Shown here in pieces: positions 55,736 through 64,000 of a stretch of DNA of 64,000 nucleotides. Within the stretch, counting starts at the first letter, position 1. Every line of letters begins with the position of its first letter. The DNA is from an uncultured Clostridia bacterium (lineage in GTDB: Bacteria; Bacillota; Clostridia; Christensenellales; Pumilibacteraceae), in NCBI GenBank assembly GCA_947066105.1, contig CAMSYM010000006.1, positions 39,267 to 103,266 of the forward strand, read 5' to 3'. The notes under the pieces were generated by a model. That model searched no databases, was not told where the DNA came from, and was given only the letters and a program-made list of their open reading frames with translations. The position numbers were made by a program, and so were the translations under genes.

Positions 55736-57930
55736 TTTTGTCCTCCTATCATAAATACGATATCTCGCCAATTTTCTATCGTTGGCTTGTTGAACGGAAT
55801 TTGTTTACGCTCGGGGTGCTGAAAACCGTTTCTACACATACGGAGCTTATGTAATGCGTCGGCTTGCGGTTTGGAAATCAACTTGTTGGCAACGGCATTA
55901 TCAATCAATTCGTTGGCTTGCGGTTCTCTGTCCGCTTGCAATAACTTCCGCAAATCGTATTGCAATTTTACAAGCAAATCGCAAATTGCGTCTTTGTACT
56001 TGCCACGCGCCACGTGTTCGTCAATATACTTTTTCGTAATCTTTTCGGGATTGGACGAAGCCGTGCGCTCAATGGATAAGATTTCGTGTATCGGCTCGAA
56101 TATTGCAAAATACCGCCCTAAAAGTTCATATTGCTTGGGCGCGAATTGCTTATACTTCTCAATCGACTTAATCGTACTTTGCAACGTTCCGTAAGCATTA
56201 AAGAATTCGTCCGTATTATAATCGTCGCGCAAGGTATATTCCGCACTACTCTCAATTCCGAGCATATCGTTTAATTTCCAAAGATTGACCGATAACGTCT
56301 TATATTTGGAAGCAAGCATCGTTTCGGAGGCAATCGTTTCTCTCTCTAAAACCGCCGCCATAAACGACTCGATAACGTTTGCCACAGACAATATTTCCGT
56401 ATCGTTAAAACCTGCCGAATCAAGTGCTTCATAAACGATTTCCAGCGACTCGGTTTTGCAAATATTCTCCGAGAAGGCACGAAGATACTCGGCATTGGAA
56501 ATCTGTAAGGTTTCTTTCAACGGCGTTAATACCGTATTCTTATAAATGATATTCTCAATTTTTACGCCGCTTACGCTCTCACGATAAAGCTTACTTGCCG
56601 CCTCAGCAAAATAATTTTTCCACGCCGTATGCCGCTTAAATTCCGAATTAAGTTTTAATAGAATCCCTATCTGCTCGTCCACGTTCGTCGAAGCTCGCAA
56701 TTTCTTATCAATCAATTTTCCGAAATATTCCGGTTGCCCAAAACTATCAACGGCATAGGTCACGACTTTACCCACTTCATCGTCAAACGATTTCTCAGAG
56801 TATTCGCTATAAAGTCTTTCTATGAGTCCTCGGAATATTTCGAGATCCGCACTACTCTCTGTCAAAAGAGGAAGCGCAAACGTATCTCCGAAATTCTTAC
56901 ACGGCATACTTACGTCTAATGCACAATAATATTTACAGCCCGATTTATCCAACAGGGCAAACTCCGCATTCTTGTCTATTTTATCGAGCAATTCACAAGA
57001 AAGCCGTTTATCTGCGCAAATCACGTTTTCACGATCAATTTCCGCATTGCCTCTATTCAAAAAGATGATGCACGGACGCTTTGCTTGCTTAACAAGTTCG
57101 TTAGGCAAGTACAGTGCAGTAAGATTATGTAAATCGGTAGTATTTACCGACGGTACACTTTCACCCATTGGAAACTTGAATTTATCTTTCATAATCATTC
57201 CTTGCCTAATTATTGCAGAGGAATAATACTTATCGAAAAACACTTTTTCAGCAGAAGAAGCAAATGTGAACTCGATATACGAAGGATAGATATTCAACGT
57301 AATATTTTCTTCCGTACGCACATTCATCTTTTGCGGTTCATCGGTCGCAAAAGATGTCATACGCTCTTCGGCTTTTAACCCTACCTTAGTAGTGTTTGCA
57401 TTCAAATAATCTTCCAAGCCTATGATATCTACCTCTACACGATCTAAAAATTCTTCACCCAAAAAGCAACTTGCAAGCGGCGAAATAGGCATATTATATT
57501 GCACGTCAAACTTGCGCGTTACGGGACTGAAGTATATATCTTTTGCTTTCTCTTTTTCTAAACCTGTCGGTATTGCACCTTCGCGGAATAATTTTTGCCC
57601 TTTGGCTGTGAGTTCGACTTCATTGACTTTGATTTCTCCAAAGTATTTTGAATCTTCAAAATGTGACTGACGATAAGGCGATTTAACAATTTCCGTGCCT
57701 ATCAACCCTGCAAGTTCTTTACCGAAAATACTATGTAATTCCGTAGGTATTCCGAATTTTAAGAGCGCTTCACGAAACGACGTATCAGACCGTTGCTTGG
57801 ATATTAGCTCCAAAAGAATATAAGCGATGCCGGAAGCCTTACGCACCTCGTTGTATTTGATATGCGTTTTGTAAATCAACAGCGGAAACGGACACTGTGT
57901 TTTAATTTGTTTGATTATCTTTTCTTCCAT
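55732..57930 (-). CDS. Large protein with C-terminal HEPN-like domain
   Basis: Protein of 732 residues. The N-terminal 70 residues look like a winged-helix (NEVRKASGIAYILLELISK). The middle 450 residues show no motif I know. The last 120 residues are a helical bundle ending in LHKLRMCRNGFQHPER. RNGFQH (Arg700 to His705) fits the R-N-x3-H signature of HEPN ribonucleases found in toxin and abortive-infection effectors. GGAGAATGAT lies just before the ATG, inside the end of the helicase gene (1-base gap). RNase effector function is inference; a non-catalytic HEPN is possible. Confidence 0.68.
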   Translation of the reverse strand: MEEKIIKQIKTQCPFPLLIYKTHIKYNEVRKASGIAYILLELISKQRSDTSFREALLKFGIPTELHSIFGKELAGLIGTEIVKSPYRQSHFEDSKYFGEIKVNEVELTAKGQKLFREGAIPTGLEKEKAKDIYFSPVTRKFDVQYNMPISPLASCFLGEEFLDRVEVDIIGLEDYLNANTTKVGLKAEERMTSFATDEPQKMNVRTEENITLNIYPSYIEFTFASSAEKVFFDKYYSSAIIRQGMIMKDKFKFPMGESVPSVNTTDLHNLTALYLPNELVKQAKRPCIIFLNRGNAEIDRENVICADKRLSCELLDKIDKNAEFALLDKSGCKYYCALDVSMPCKNFGDTFALPLLTESSADLEIFRGLIERLYSEYSEKSFDDEVGKVVTYAVDSFGQPEYFGKLIDKKLRASTNVDEQIGILLKLNSEFKRHTAWKNYFAEAASKLYRESVSGVKIENIIYKNTVLTPLKETLQISNAEYLRAFSENICKTESLEIVYEALDSAGFNDTEILSVANVIESFMAAVLERETIASETMLASKYKTLSVNLWKLNDMLGIESSAEYTLRDDYNTDEFFNAYGTLQSTIKSIEKYKQFAPKQYELLGRYFAIFEPIHEILSIERTASSNPEKITKKYIDEHVARGKYKDAICDLLVKLQYDLRKLLQADREPQANELIDNAVANKLISKPQADALHKLRMCRNGFQHPERKQIPFNKPTIENWRDIVFMIGGQK

Positions 57931-57931
57931 A

Positions 57932-60900
57932 TCATTCTCCTATGATATCGCGTGCAGGCACAATTTTGCCCTTAAAGTTAATCGTATCGATAATCTCTCT
58001 GTAAACAGGATAGTTAAGCTTATCGGCACTGTGATTCCCTTCCATATCCGGCAAATCGATAATTCCGTTCTCGGACAAGAATTTACGCGCACCTACTACA
58101 ATCAAAAGCTTACGTGCACGGGACAGCGCCACGTTGATACGCTCAAACTTTTTAAGAAACTCCAAATCGAAATTTCTTCCGGCAGGATTCCTGACCATAG
58201 AGAGTATTATAATATCACGCTCATCGCCTTGGAAATCGTCCACCGTACTGATAATCAGTTTTTCGTCTTGCTTGCCCGAAAAACCGGAGAACTGTTTCCC
58301 TCTGCGTTTTTTCTTGATTAATCCCGCCTGATCGCCATAAGTACAAATCACACCCACACTCGGACGTTCGTCAATTCTCTTATCTTTGTTGACTTTGAAT
58401 TTACCCGACTTTACAAGCTCGCCGCTTGCACTGTCTATCCTCTGCAAAAGCTCGATTGCGACGCGAGCCTCCTGCTCGTTCACCTTAGAAGTACTCCCCT
58501 CATAAGCGCTCGATTCTTTCTCCTCGCAATCGATAAAGTATATATGATGTTCGGGATCTATAACCGTATTGCCGCCAATGCGAACAGTAAGATTGTGTTG
58601 CTTTTCATTGTCCTGCTGTTTTGTTCCTACCGTCAATCCCTTTGGGCTACCACCGTAGAAATGATTGAAAACTTCCATAATGTGGCTGTGGCAACGGTAC
58701 TGCTTATTCAGCATCACTCTGAAATCGTCTGGAACTTTTTCGTACAGCGTCTTAAAGAAACACTCTTCATACAACGCCGTATATCTATCATTGATTTCTT
58801 TTGTGATAATGCTCTCATCAAGTCCCTCGAAATCATCTGCTCTCATATGGCGCAAATCGTACATCGGCGGAAGCTGTCTATGGTCGCCCACGAGAATTAC
58901 AGTCTTTCCGTACAAAATAGGGATCAACAAATCAAGAAAAGATGATTTGGACACCTCGTCAATAATTACCACGTCAATCCCTTGCGTTCGTATATTTACG
59001 TCCTCGATTCCGTAACGACCTAACTCTTCAAGTTGAGATTTCGTGAATCTGTCACGGCTGGTGCAAGTAATTCCAAATACGTTTACATTGTCAAAAAGTG
59101 CGCGAGTATAAGCCTGCCTATCTTCTTCCAAGATGTCCGGCTGTTCAAGGTATTTGCAAATTCCGCGGTACATAGGAATTTTCGTCGCATTGTCCGATTG
59201 CATCGATTGATAATCGCGCTCAATCGTTTTCCATTCCTCGGCAATGATTGAAAACGCTTCTTCCATATTGTCGGGATCGTATTCGCGCACGATATCGAAA
59301 TCACGCATAAACCGCGATACGCTTTGCTTTAATACGGAATTAAGTTCGCCGTATTCTGCAAGCGTTTGATTCTCGCCAAGCTCTTCATACTTTCGTTTTT
59401 CGTTGCTTATAGCAAGCTGTTTCTCGCTTATATCGTCATCAAGCTGTTGTTGCTTTTTCAAAACAGCTTTCATATCCGTTTCGATTTTATCTTTACACTC
59501 ACTTACCGCACGTTGCACTTCTATTTTGAACGCGGTAAATTCATCGGGCAATTTTTTGAGCTTATCGTTTGTAATGTGCGGCAAGATTGAAAATATTTTG
59601 CTTTCAGACAAATCGAAAGCACTTTCTTCCTGCGCTTTTTTAATATCCTTGCCGACCGCCACCAATTCGCTTTGATACTTTTTATATTCCGCAAAATGCT
59701 CATCCCCTTCTTGCGGGGCTTCGTCCGTTTCGGGATCTCGCAAATCCGAAAGAATATCCCTTAATTCATTTTGACGGTTTTTCAATTTTACAAGAGTATC
59801 TTCGGACAGCAACTGCCCAAGTTCTTCTCTTATAACTTCCATATCCAACTTTATCAATTCGCCGACTTTCTCTTTGGGCAAATCCGCAAAACACTCGTAC
59901 CTTGACAGTAGCGATTCAATGCTTGCGGCAAACTCATCGATATATTGCTCTTTTATCTCTTCAGTGGTAAACCGATATAATTCGATATATTTTATCGTCC
60001 TTTTATAACGTTCAATCTCTCCTCTGACAACAGACAATTCGCCACGCAAACTATCAAGCATATCATTCAATTTGTTAATGTTGGAAGATATATCTTGTCG
60101 TTCTCGCTCAACCTGCCCTATTTGCTTTTTTAACCGTAACACCCTGTCATAATCTAAGCGAAGCTTCTTCATCGTTTCACTGAAAGTCGCTTGTGCTTCC
60201 TCAAAATGTTCAAAGCGATTGACCTGCTTTTCAAGATTGCGGCTGATATTTAAATAAAAATTATCAACCAATCTTTCAGGGCTATAATTGGTTTCTTTTC
60301 CGTTTTGCGACGGTATGAGCCTTAACGGTCTGATTTCGGGAATTTTAGGAAGTCGCTCGAATACGTTATCAATAGCCTTGTGCGTTTCGGAAGAAATCAA
60401 AACTTTCTTTCCCCGCCTACACAGTTGTGCTGTAATTTCGGCGATAACTTGCGTTTTGCCTGTGCCGGGAGGTCCCTGCAACAAGAATAAACTTTCACTC
60501 GCAAGCGCCTTAGTAACAGCCGTTTTTTGTCTATCGTTTAGGCTTTCTAAGCACCAATCTATGTCTTTCCCTATTGCTTTTGTCGTTTGCCCAAGCGACT
60601 GCGGTGCAAACAAATACGCAGGCAAATACGGGTTTTTAACGTAACCGCCCATAAAAGAAACAAGTGCTTTCTCTTGACGCTCTATCTTTGCTTTTTCGGC
60701 TCGGTTATCGTAAGTAAGATAACGCGCTCCCAATCCGCTGATTTCTTTTTCAAGGCTTTTCAACGTCTTATTGATATCGTCGGGGCGGAAGTAAATACGG
60801 TATTGCCGTAGAGTTTCGTTCTCGATTTTAATCGCCTTTTCTTCGTCGCGCTTTTGCGTCAACTCCTTTTTAATAGTTTCCTTTTCCGCGCGTATTGCCC

Positions 60901-62533
60901 CGCTGTACTGTACTTTTAACTGTTCTTCTTTCTCCCGTTTTATTTTATCCAACTCAACCTGCAAAGCTATATCCAAACTTTTGCGCTTATTAGCAATGAG
61001 TTTCTCATTTCTTGCAATATAAAAGTCACAAATGTTTAATTTACGCGCCGCATAAGCACAATCTTCTTCGTACTTACGTTTCAATGCGGAAACCTCAGTC
61101 TGTAACTGCGCTATCTCTTTATCGTCTTTTCCTTTCCTTGATTTGGATATCTTGCGTTCGATTTCAATGCGTTCTTTATCGTAAGTACTCTTTATAGGCG
61201 AAGTCAATTCCTTAACCGCACGTTCAAATTCTTTTTGAACTTCTTTATCGTTGTTAGCGCGAATCTCATCATCGATTGTATTATTTAATCCACGCACGAA
61301 ATCGTCTAACTGACGCGAATACCGCGCAGATACCGTCGGAGTTTGTGCGCTCATAAATCTATTTAATTCGGCTGAAATGATGGCAGCATACTTTGCATCA
61401 ATATCTCTATCTGCTGCCTTACACGCCTTTTCGAATTTGTTTTCAATCGCTTCACAATCAGGTTCGATATCGGTAAAAGCAAACAAATATCTTTCACCCA
61501 ATATGTACTGACTAAAACGATAACCTTTGGGCAAATTGCCGTTTTCATCATATCTCGGCTCAGATGCCGATAACCCCATTGCATCACGAGTATATCTTTG
61601 CAAATCAGCTTCGAATTTAGGCTTACCTTTACCGCCCCTTCCCGTAGTTTCGCTTAATACTTCCTTGCGGTTCTTATCAATATCAACGCGGATTAACGGA
61701 AAACTTTCCGAGCCGGTTACTTCTTTCGATAGAATTACCTGTTCGCCCTTTGCAAATGCCGCCACATCATCAAGCAAAAGTGAAGCATAATCATCTTCCT
61801 TTCTTCTATAAACTTCGCGGGAAATCATATAAGCATCGCACACCGCAACAGCGGAGATTGCCCTACACTTTTCCGATTGTTTGTTAAGATAATACTTTCT
61901 GAACTCTATGTATTTCTTCCAAGCATCAAAAGTTTTTAATGCGTCTTGCGGATTTGGAACAGGATACAGCTCGTTGCATAGCTCGTCCATAAAATCGTTC
62001 GTCAATACGGAATCACGCAAATCTCTCGTTCCGTAATCCGGAACTGTAACGCTTCGACCGTTAGCTATAAATGATTTGTTCTCAAAAGCACACGCAACAG
62101 TACAATAAACCGATTTTTCTCCATACTTTGCAATGTCTACATCTATAAGCTCAATACCCTTAACGGAAATATCGATAACGTTTCCAAAAGTAACATCGCC
62201 AATAATGATCACGTCGTAATTATCGGGTAGTGTGCGCGAATAAATATCTTTCTTCGCACGAATTACAAGATTATATATGCACTGTTTGCCGCGGCGGTTT
62301 TCCTTTATTGCGCGATCAAACCCCGGCAACGAAACATAATATTCTTTACTCACAGTCGGAAAAATTTGCGCAATAAATTGCTGTAATGTATCAGGAGCAT
62401 AACTTCCCAACTTCGGCTTTAATGCTTCATATTGCTCGTTAAGAGAATTCGTATAAAAATCATCTCTACCCCAAGCCTTACTGCCAAGCCCCGCTTCTAA
62501 ATTGTCAACAAAATTCAAATATAGGTATGCCAT
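57932..62533 (-). CDS. Giant UPF1/Dna2-like SF1 helicase
   Basis: Protein of 1533 residues. The first 420 residues are an unknown domain, then a long coiled-coil (about 430-620). The SF1 helicase core starts with GPPGTGKT (about 686-693). An insert of about 480 residues, largely coiled-coil, separates it from motif II VVIIDEVSKSS (about 1190; DEVS in place of DEAS). GDHRQLPPM, NKQYRCHSHI, VDDFQGDERDIIILSMVR and INVALSRARKLLIVVG complete the core. UPF1-like helicases unwind RNA or DNA and recur in phage-defence loci. AAGGGG lies before the ATG. It is probably the sensor or motor of the operon; gaps to its neighbours are 11 and 1 bases. Confidence 0.85.
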   Translation of the reverse strand: MAYLYLNFVDNLEAGLGSKAWGRDDFYTNSLNEQYEALKPKLGSYAPDTLQQFIAQIFPTVSKEYYVSLPGFDRAIKENRRGKQCIYNLVIRAKKDIYSRTLPDNYDVIIIGDVTFGNVIDISVKGIELIDVDIAKYGEKSVYCTVACAFENKSFIANGRSVTVPDYGTRDLRDSVLTNDFMDELCNELYPVPNPQDALKTFDAWKKYIEFRKYYLNKQSEKCRAISAVAVCDAYMISREVYRRKEDDYASLLLDDVAAFAKGEQVILSKEVTGSESFPLIRVDIDKNRKEVLSETTGRGGKGKPKFEADLQRYTRDAMGLSASEPRYDENGNLPKGYRFSQYILGERYLFAFTDIEPDCEAIENKFEKACKAADRDIDAKYAAIISAELNRFMSAQTPTVSARYSRQLDDFVRGLNNTIDDEIRANNDKEVQKEFERAVKELTSPIKSTYDKERIEIERKISKSRKGKDDKEIAQLQTEVSALKRKYEEDCAYAARKLNICDFYIARNEKLIANKRKSLDIALQVELDKIKREKEEQLKVQYSGAIRAEKETIKKELTQKRDEEKAIKIENETLRQYRIYFRPDDINKTLKSLEKEISGLGARYLTYDNRAEKAKIERQEKALVSFMGGYVKNPYLPAYLFAPQSLGQTTKAIGKDIDWCLESLNDRQKTAVTKALASESLFLLQGPPGTGKTQVIAEITAQLCRRGKKVLISSETHKAIDNVFERLPKIPEIRPLRLIPSQNGKETNYSPERLVDNFYLNISRNLEKQVNRFEHFEEAQATFSETMKKLRLDYDRVLRLKKQIGQVERERQDISSNINKLNDMLDSLRGELSVVRGEIERYKRTIKYIELYRFTTEEIKEQYIDEFAASIESLLSRYECFADLPKEKVGELIKLDMEVIREELGQLLSEDTLVKLKNRQNELRDILSDLRDPETDEAPQEGDEHFAEYKKYQSELVAVGKDIKKAQEESAFDLSESKIFSILPHITNDKLKKLPDEFTAFKIEVQRAVSECKDKIETDMKAVLKKQQQLDDDISEKQLAISNEKRKYEELGENQTLAEYGELNSVLKQSVSRFMRDFDIVREYDPDNMEEAFSIIAEEWKTIERDYQSMQSDNATKIPMYRGICKYLEQPDILEEDRQAYTRALFDNVNVFGITCTSRDRFTKSQLEELGRYGIEDVNIRTQGIDVVIIDEVSKSSFLDLLIPILYGKTVILVGDHRQLPPMYDLRHMRADDFEGLDESIITKEINDRYTALYEECFFKTLYEKVPDDFRVMLNKQYRCHSHIMEVFNHFYGGSPKGLTVGTKQQDNEKQHNLTVRIGGNTVIDPEHHIYFIDCEEKESSAYEGSTSKVNEQEARVAIELLQRIDSASGELVKSGKFKVNKDKRIDERPSVGVICTYGDQAGLIKKKRRGKQFSGFSGKQDEKLIISTVDDFQGDERDIIILSMVRNPAGRNFDLEFLKKFERINVALSRARKLLIVVGARKFLSENGIIDLPDMEGNHSADKLNYPVYREIIDTINFKGKIVPARDIIGE

Positions 62534-62544
62534 AGTTAGCCCCT

Positions 62545-63072
62545 TTAGTTTTTGCTTTCAGTGAACTTACGATATTTTGAAAAAATATCAATATAGTCAA
62601 TAAACTCTTTCATTTCGGCGGCACTCGCCCCGACAGCAATTTCCGAAATTTTATCAAACAATACCGCTCGTGTAAATTCATCAATGCCCGAAAATTTTTG
62701 TAACACCACAAGCTGTCTTTGTAGTGACGCATTCTCTTTTAATAATCTCTCATTCTGCAAAGTCAATTCTTCGAGCGATGCGATTTCTTGTTTTTTACCA
62801 TTTACGCTATCGGCTAAAATGCTTGATATACGATTAAGATATTTATTCAGCATTTCGCCATCCGACTCATCCAAAACAAGCTCAAGTTCTTCTTCCGTTT
62901 CTTTTCCGAAAAGATACAGTATCTTGAGCTGTTTATCACTCGGTATATCCGAAAACTTGTCCAAGTTGCGATAATTGTAAATCGTCGCCTTGGAAATCTC
63001 TAAATATTTAATCAAATCCGTTACTTTGATAGAAAACTTTGTAACTAACCTTTCAAATAATTTTGTTGTCAT
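62545..63072 (-). CDS. HTH/coiled-coil regulator of the six-gene operon
   Basis: Protein of 175 residues. A helix-turn-helix (VTDLIKYLEISKATIYNYRNL, about 17-37) is followed by an acidic helix, a coiled-coil (about 90-120, LTLQNERLLKENASLQRQL) and a helical C-terminus. It is the first gene of the operon. The promoter is flanked by inverted candidate operators, so it is probably an autoregulating repressor that senses something through its coiled-coil or C-terminal part. GGATGG precedes the ATG by 6 bases. Confidence 0.72.
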   Translation of the reverse strand: MTTKLFERLVTKFSIKVTDLIKYLEISKATIYNYRNLDKFSDIPSDKQLKILYLFGKETEEELELVLDESDGEMLNKYLNRISSILADSVNGKKQEIASLEELTLQNERLLKENASLQRQLVVLQKFSGIDEFTRAVLFDKISEIAVGASAAEMKEFIDYIDIFSKYRKFTESKN

Positions 63073-63087
63073 ACAGTACCATCCAAA

Positions 63088-63162
63088 TTTAAACTATTTT
63101 CAACACGCTTATTGTACCAAAATATAATATCAATGTCAATACTTTTGTCTAAAATAGTCTAA
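63088..63162 (-). promoter_or_regulatory. Operon promoter flanked by inverted candidate operators
   Basis: TTGACA (63134-63139), 17 bases, TACAAT (63111-63116) on the minus strand. TTAGACTATTTT (complement of 63151-63162) lies upstream of -35, and its inverted near-copy TTAAACTATTTT (+ strand, within 63088-63101) lies downstream of -10. The first half also overlaps a direct repeat of TTAGAC. Confidence 0.75.
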
Positions 63163-63202
63163 TATATTTTGATAGCACCTCAATTAAAGGCTTATTGCTG
63201 GA

Positions 63203-63244
63203 CTTTTTTAGACGAAAAAGTCGGAAATATATTCTTCCGACTTT
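63203..63244. other. Paired hairpins upstream of the six-gene operon
   Basis: CTTTTTTAGACGAAAAAG (63203-63220) and the 10-bp stem AAAGTCGGAA / TTCCGACTTT (63217-63244) are alternative structures that share the AAAG. The second resembles the operon's terminator at 52.2 kb. They may insulate the promoter from outside transcription. Confidence 0.4.
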
Positions 63245-63429
63245 CTAATAACGAACTTGCTATTTGCTTAATTCTTGTGATGTTTCAATTGTGTCCCCAA
63301 GAATATCTAACCCTGCTTGCAAAAACAGCGTTTTATTGGCTATTTTCCCAAAATAATAGCGGGTTGATAGAAAGCCTTTTTTATTATCTTTTAACCTTTG
63401 CTTTGGTGCGTTTTTCGCAATGGAACAAA

Positions 63430-63489
63430 GCAGGTAAAGAAAAGTCCACCAAAGTGGCTTTTGAGAGTAAGCAATCGGGAAACCCGATT
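63430..63489 (+). promoter_or_regulatory. Two-hairpin module, inverted copy at the right side
   Basis: GCAGGTAAAG, hairpin AAAAGTCCAC/GTGGCTTTT (63440-63462), then palindrome AATCGGGAAACCCGATT (63473-63489), on the + strand. The order matches the modules at 48.7-48.8 and 51.6-51.7 kb. The open frame over 63169-63654 spans these structures and is not credible as a gene, so I see no protein-coding gene from 63073 to the end of the window. Confidence 0.5.
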
Positions 63490-63518
63490 CTTTTGTTAGA
63501 AAAAATTTTACGCCTCTT

Positions 63519-64000
63519 GGTTGCAAAATCGACTATATGTGTGCTTGTTTATATGAACGGAGACAAGAGAAATTTTCGGCGTTTCGGTTGTAAAATGCAA
63601 AAAACTGTCCTTGGATATATAGAGGGGTATGAAAAATTATTTGAAGAAATATGATGTTAGACCGTCAACTTTTCAAGAAAACTGTCCTTGGTATAGTAGA
63701 GGGTAAATTTTTTTAGAGAAACTTTTGCCTTGGCATCTATATTTTTACCCATAAGTGTCCTTGGTTAAGTAGAGAAAAAATTTGTTTAAGAAATTTTTAC
63801 GTCAGACCCCGAACTTTTTGAAAAAAGTGTCCTTGGATATATAGAGGGACTTAAAATTTTTTGCCTTAAAACGTGTACTTTTCGGAATAAGTGTGCTTGG
63901 GTATATAGAGGGGTATGAAAAATTTTTGAAGAAATTTTACATTAGACCCCGAACTTTTTAAGAAAAGTGTCCTTGGTTAAGTAGAGAGATATTTTAAGGA
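63519..64000 (+). repeat. Right array of GTCCTTGG repeats (7 copies, runs to window end)
   Basis: It starts with GGTTGCAAAATCGA (63519-63532), as the left array does. Cores (GTCCTTGG or one-base variants) start at 63541, 63607, 63684, 63757, 63829, 63893 and 63969 (spacings 66, 77, 73, 72, 64, 76). The units between cores are homologous (AGACC-x3-AACTTTT, GAGGGGTATGAAAAATT). The last copy ends TTAAGTAGAGAGATATTTTAAGGA at base 64000, matching the left array's end, so a ribosome site and mini-ORF probably follow outside the window. Confidence 0.82.

Noticed and set aside
63169..63654. 161-residue plus-strand protein
   Set aside because: The frame crosses stem-loops and the first repeat units, has no ribosome site and has low-complexity Leu/Phe/Lys composition; it is a chance frame in structured AT-rich DNA.

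Overview
The window looks like a chromosome segment of an anaerobic, probably spore-lineage Bacillota (Clostridia). A Veg-family gene, a SPOCS/LysM protein and ispE lie side by side, promoters are near-perfect sigma-A boxes with 17-bp spacers, Shine-Dalgarno sites are strong, and BspA-type leucine-rich, InlB-type and GLUG-type surface proteins abound. I cannot name the species. No rRNA or tRNA gene was recognised.

Backbone, 1-42.0 kb (fairly GC rich). It starts inside a giant repeat protein on the + strand (3-5384). Mostly minus-strand genes follow: asparaginase plus Nudix (5.5-7.0 kb), a SANT-like DNA-binding protein, a YugP-type membrane protease, and an ECF sigma / BspA lipoprotein / ECF sigma operon (9.3-11.6 kb). 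A 10-kb cluster of four large exported proteins (11.8-21.5 kb) comes next; it grew by a visible segmental duplication and probably has one consensus promoter at 21.8 kb. Then come mnmA with a CDF metal exporter, an HtrA-type protease group, a HelD-like helicase, a TetR regulator, a second surface-protein operon (29.6-35.3 kb), ispE, SPOCS/LysM, veg, small zinc-ribbon proteins, malQ and a YhhN membrane protein.

Accessory island, about 42.2 kb to beyond the right edge (visibly more AT rich). It has two cargo modules and a recombination module. Module 1 (42.4-48.6 kb) pairs a SNF2-type helicase with a GHKL/sacsin-like ATPase whose frame is broken by one in-frame TAA. The mobility module (48.9-51.6 kb) is a large serine recombinase of the Tn4451/TnpX type, preceded by a TnpW-like small ORF and other small genes. 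Module 2 (52.3-63.1 kb) is a tight six-gene operon: HTH/coiled-coil regulator, 1533-residue UPF1-like SF1 helicase, 732-residue protein with a C-terminal HEPN-like motif, coiled-coil protein, ClpB-D2-like AAA+ ATPase and NrdG-like radical SAM protein. It has one consensus promoter flanked by inverted candidate operators. I cannot match this set to a named defence system, and it is my best candidate for an undescribed one.

Module 2 is bracketed by two inverted, outward-reading arrays of a roughly 64-77-bp repeat with core GTCCTTGG (4 copies on the left, 7 or more on the right). Copies of a two-hairpin RNA-like module lie at three places in the island. Together they suggest that module 2 is an exchangeable cargo unit in a serine-recombinase element whose right half lies outside the window.
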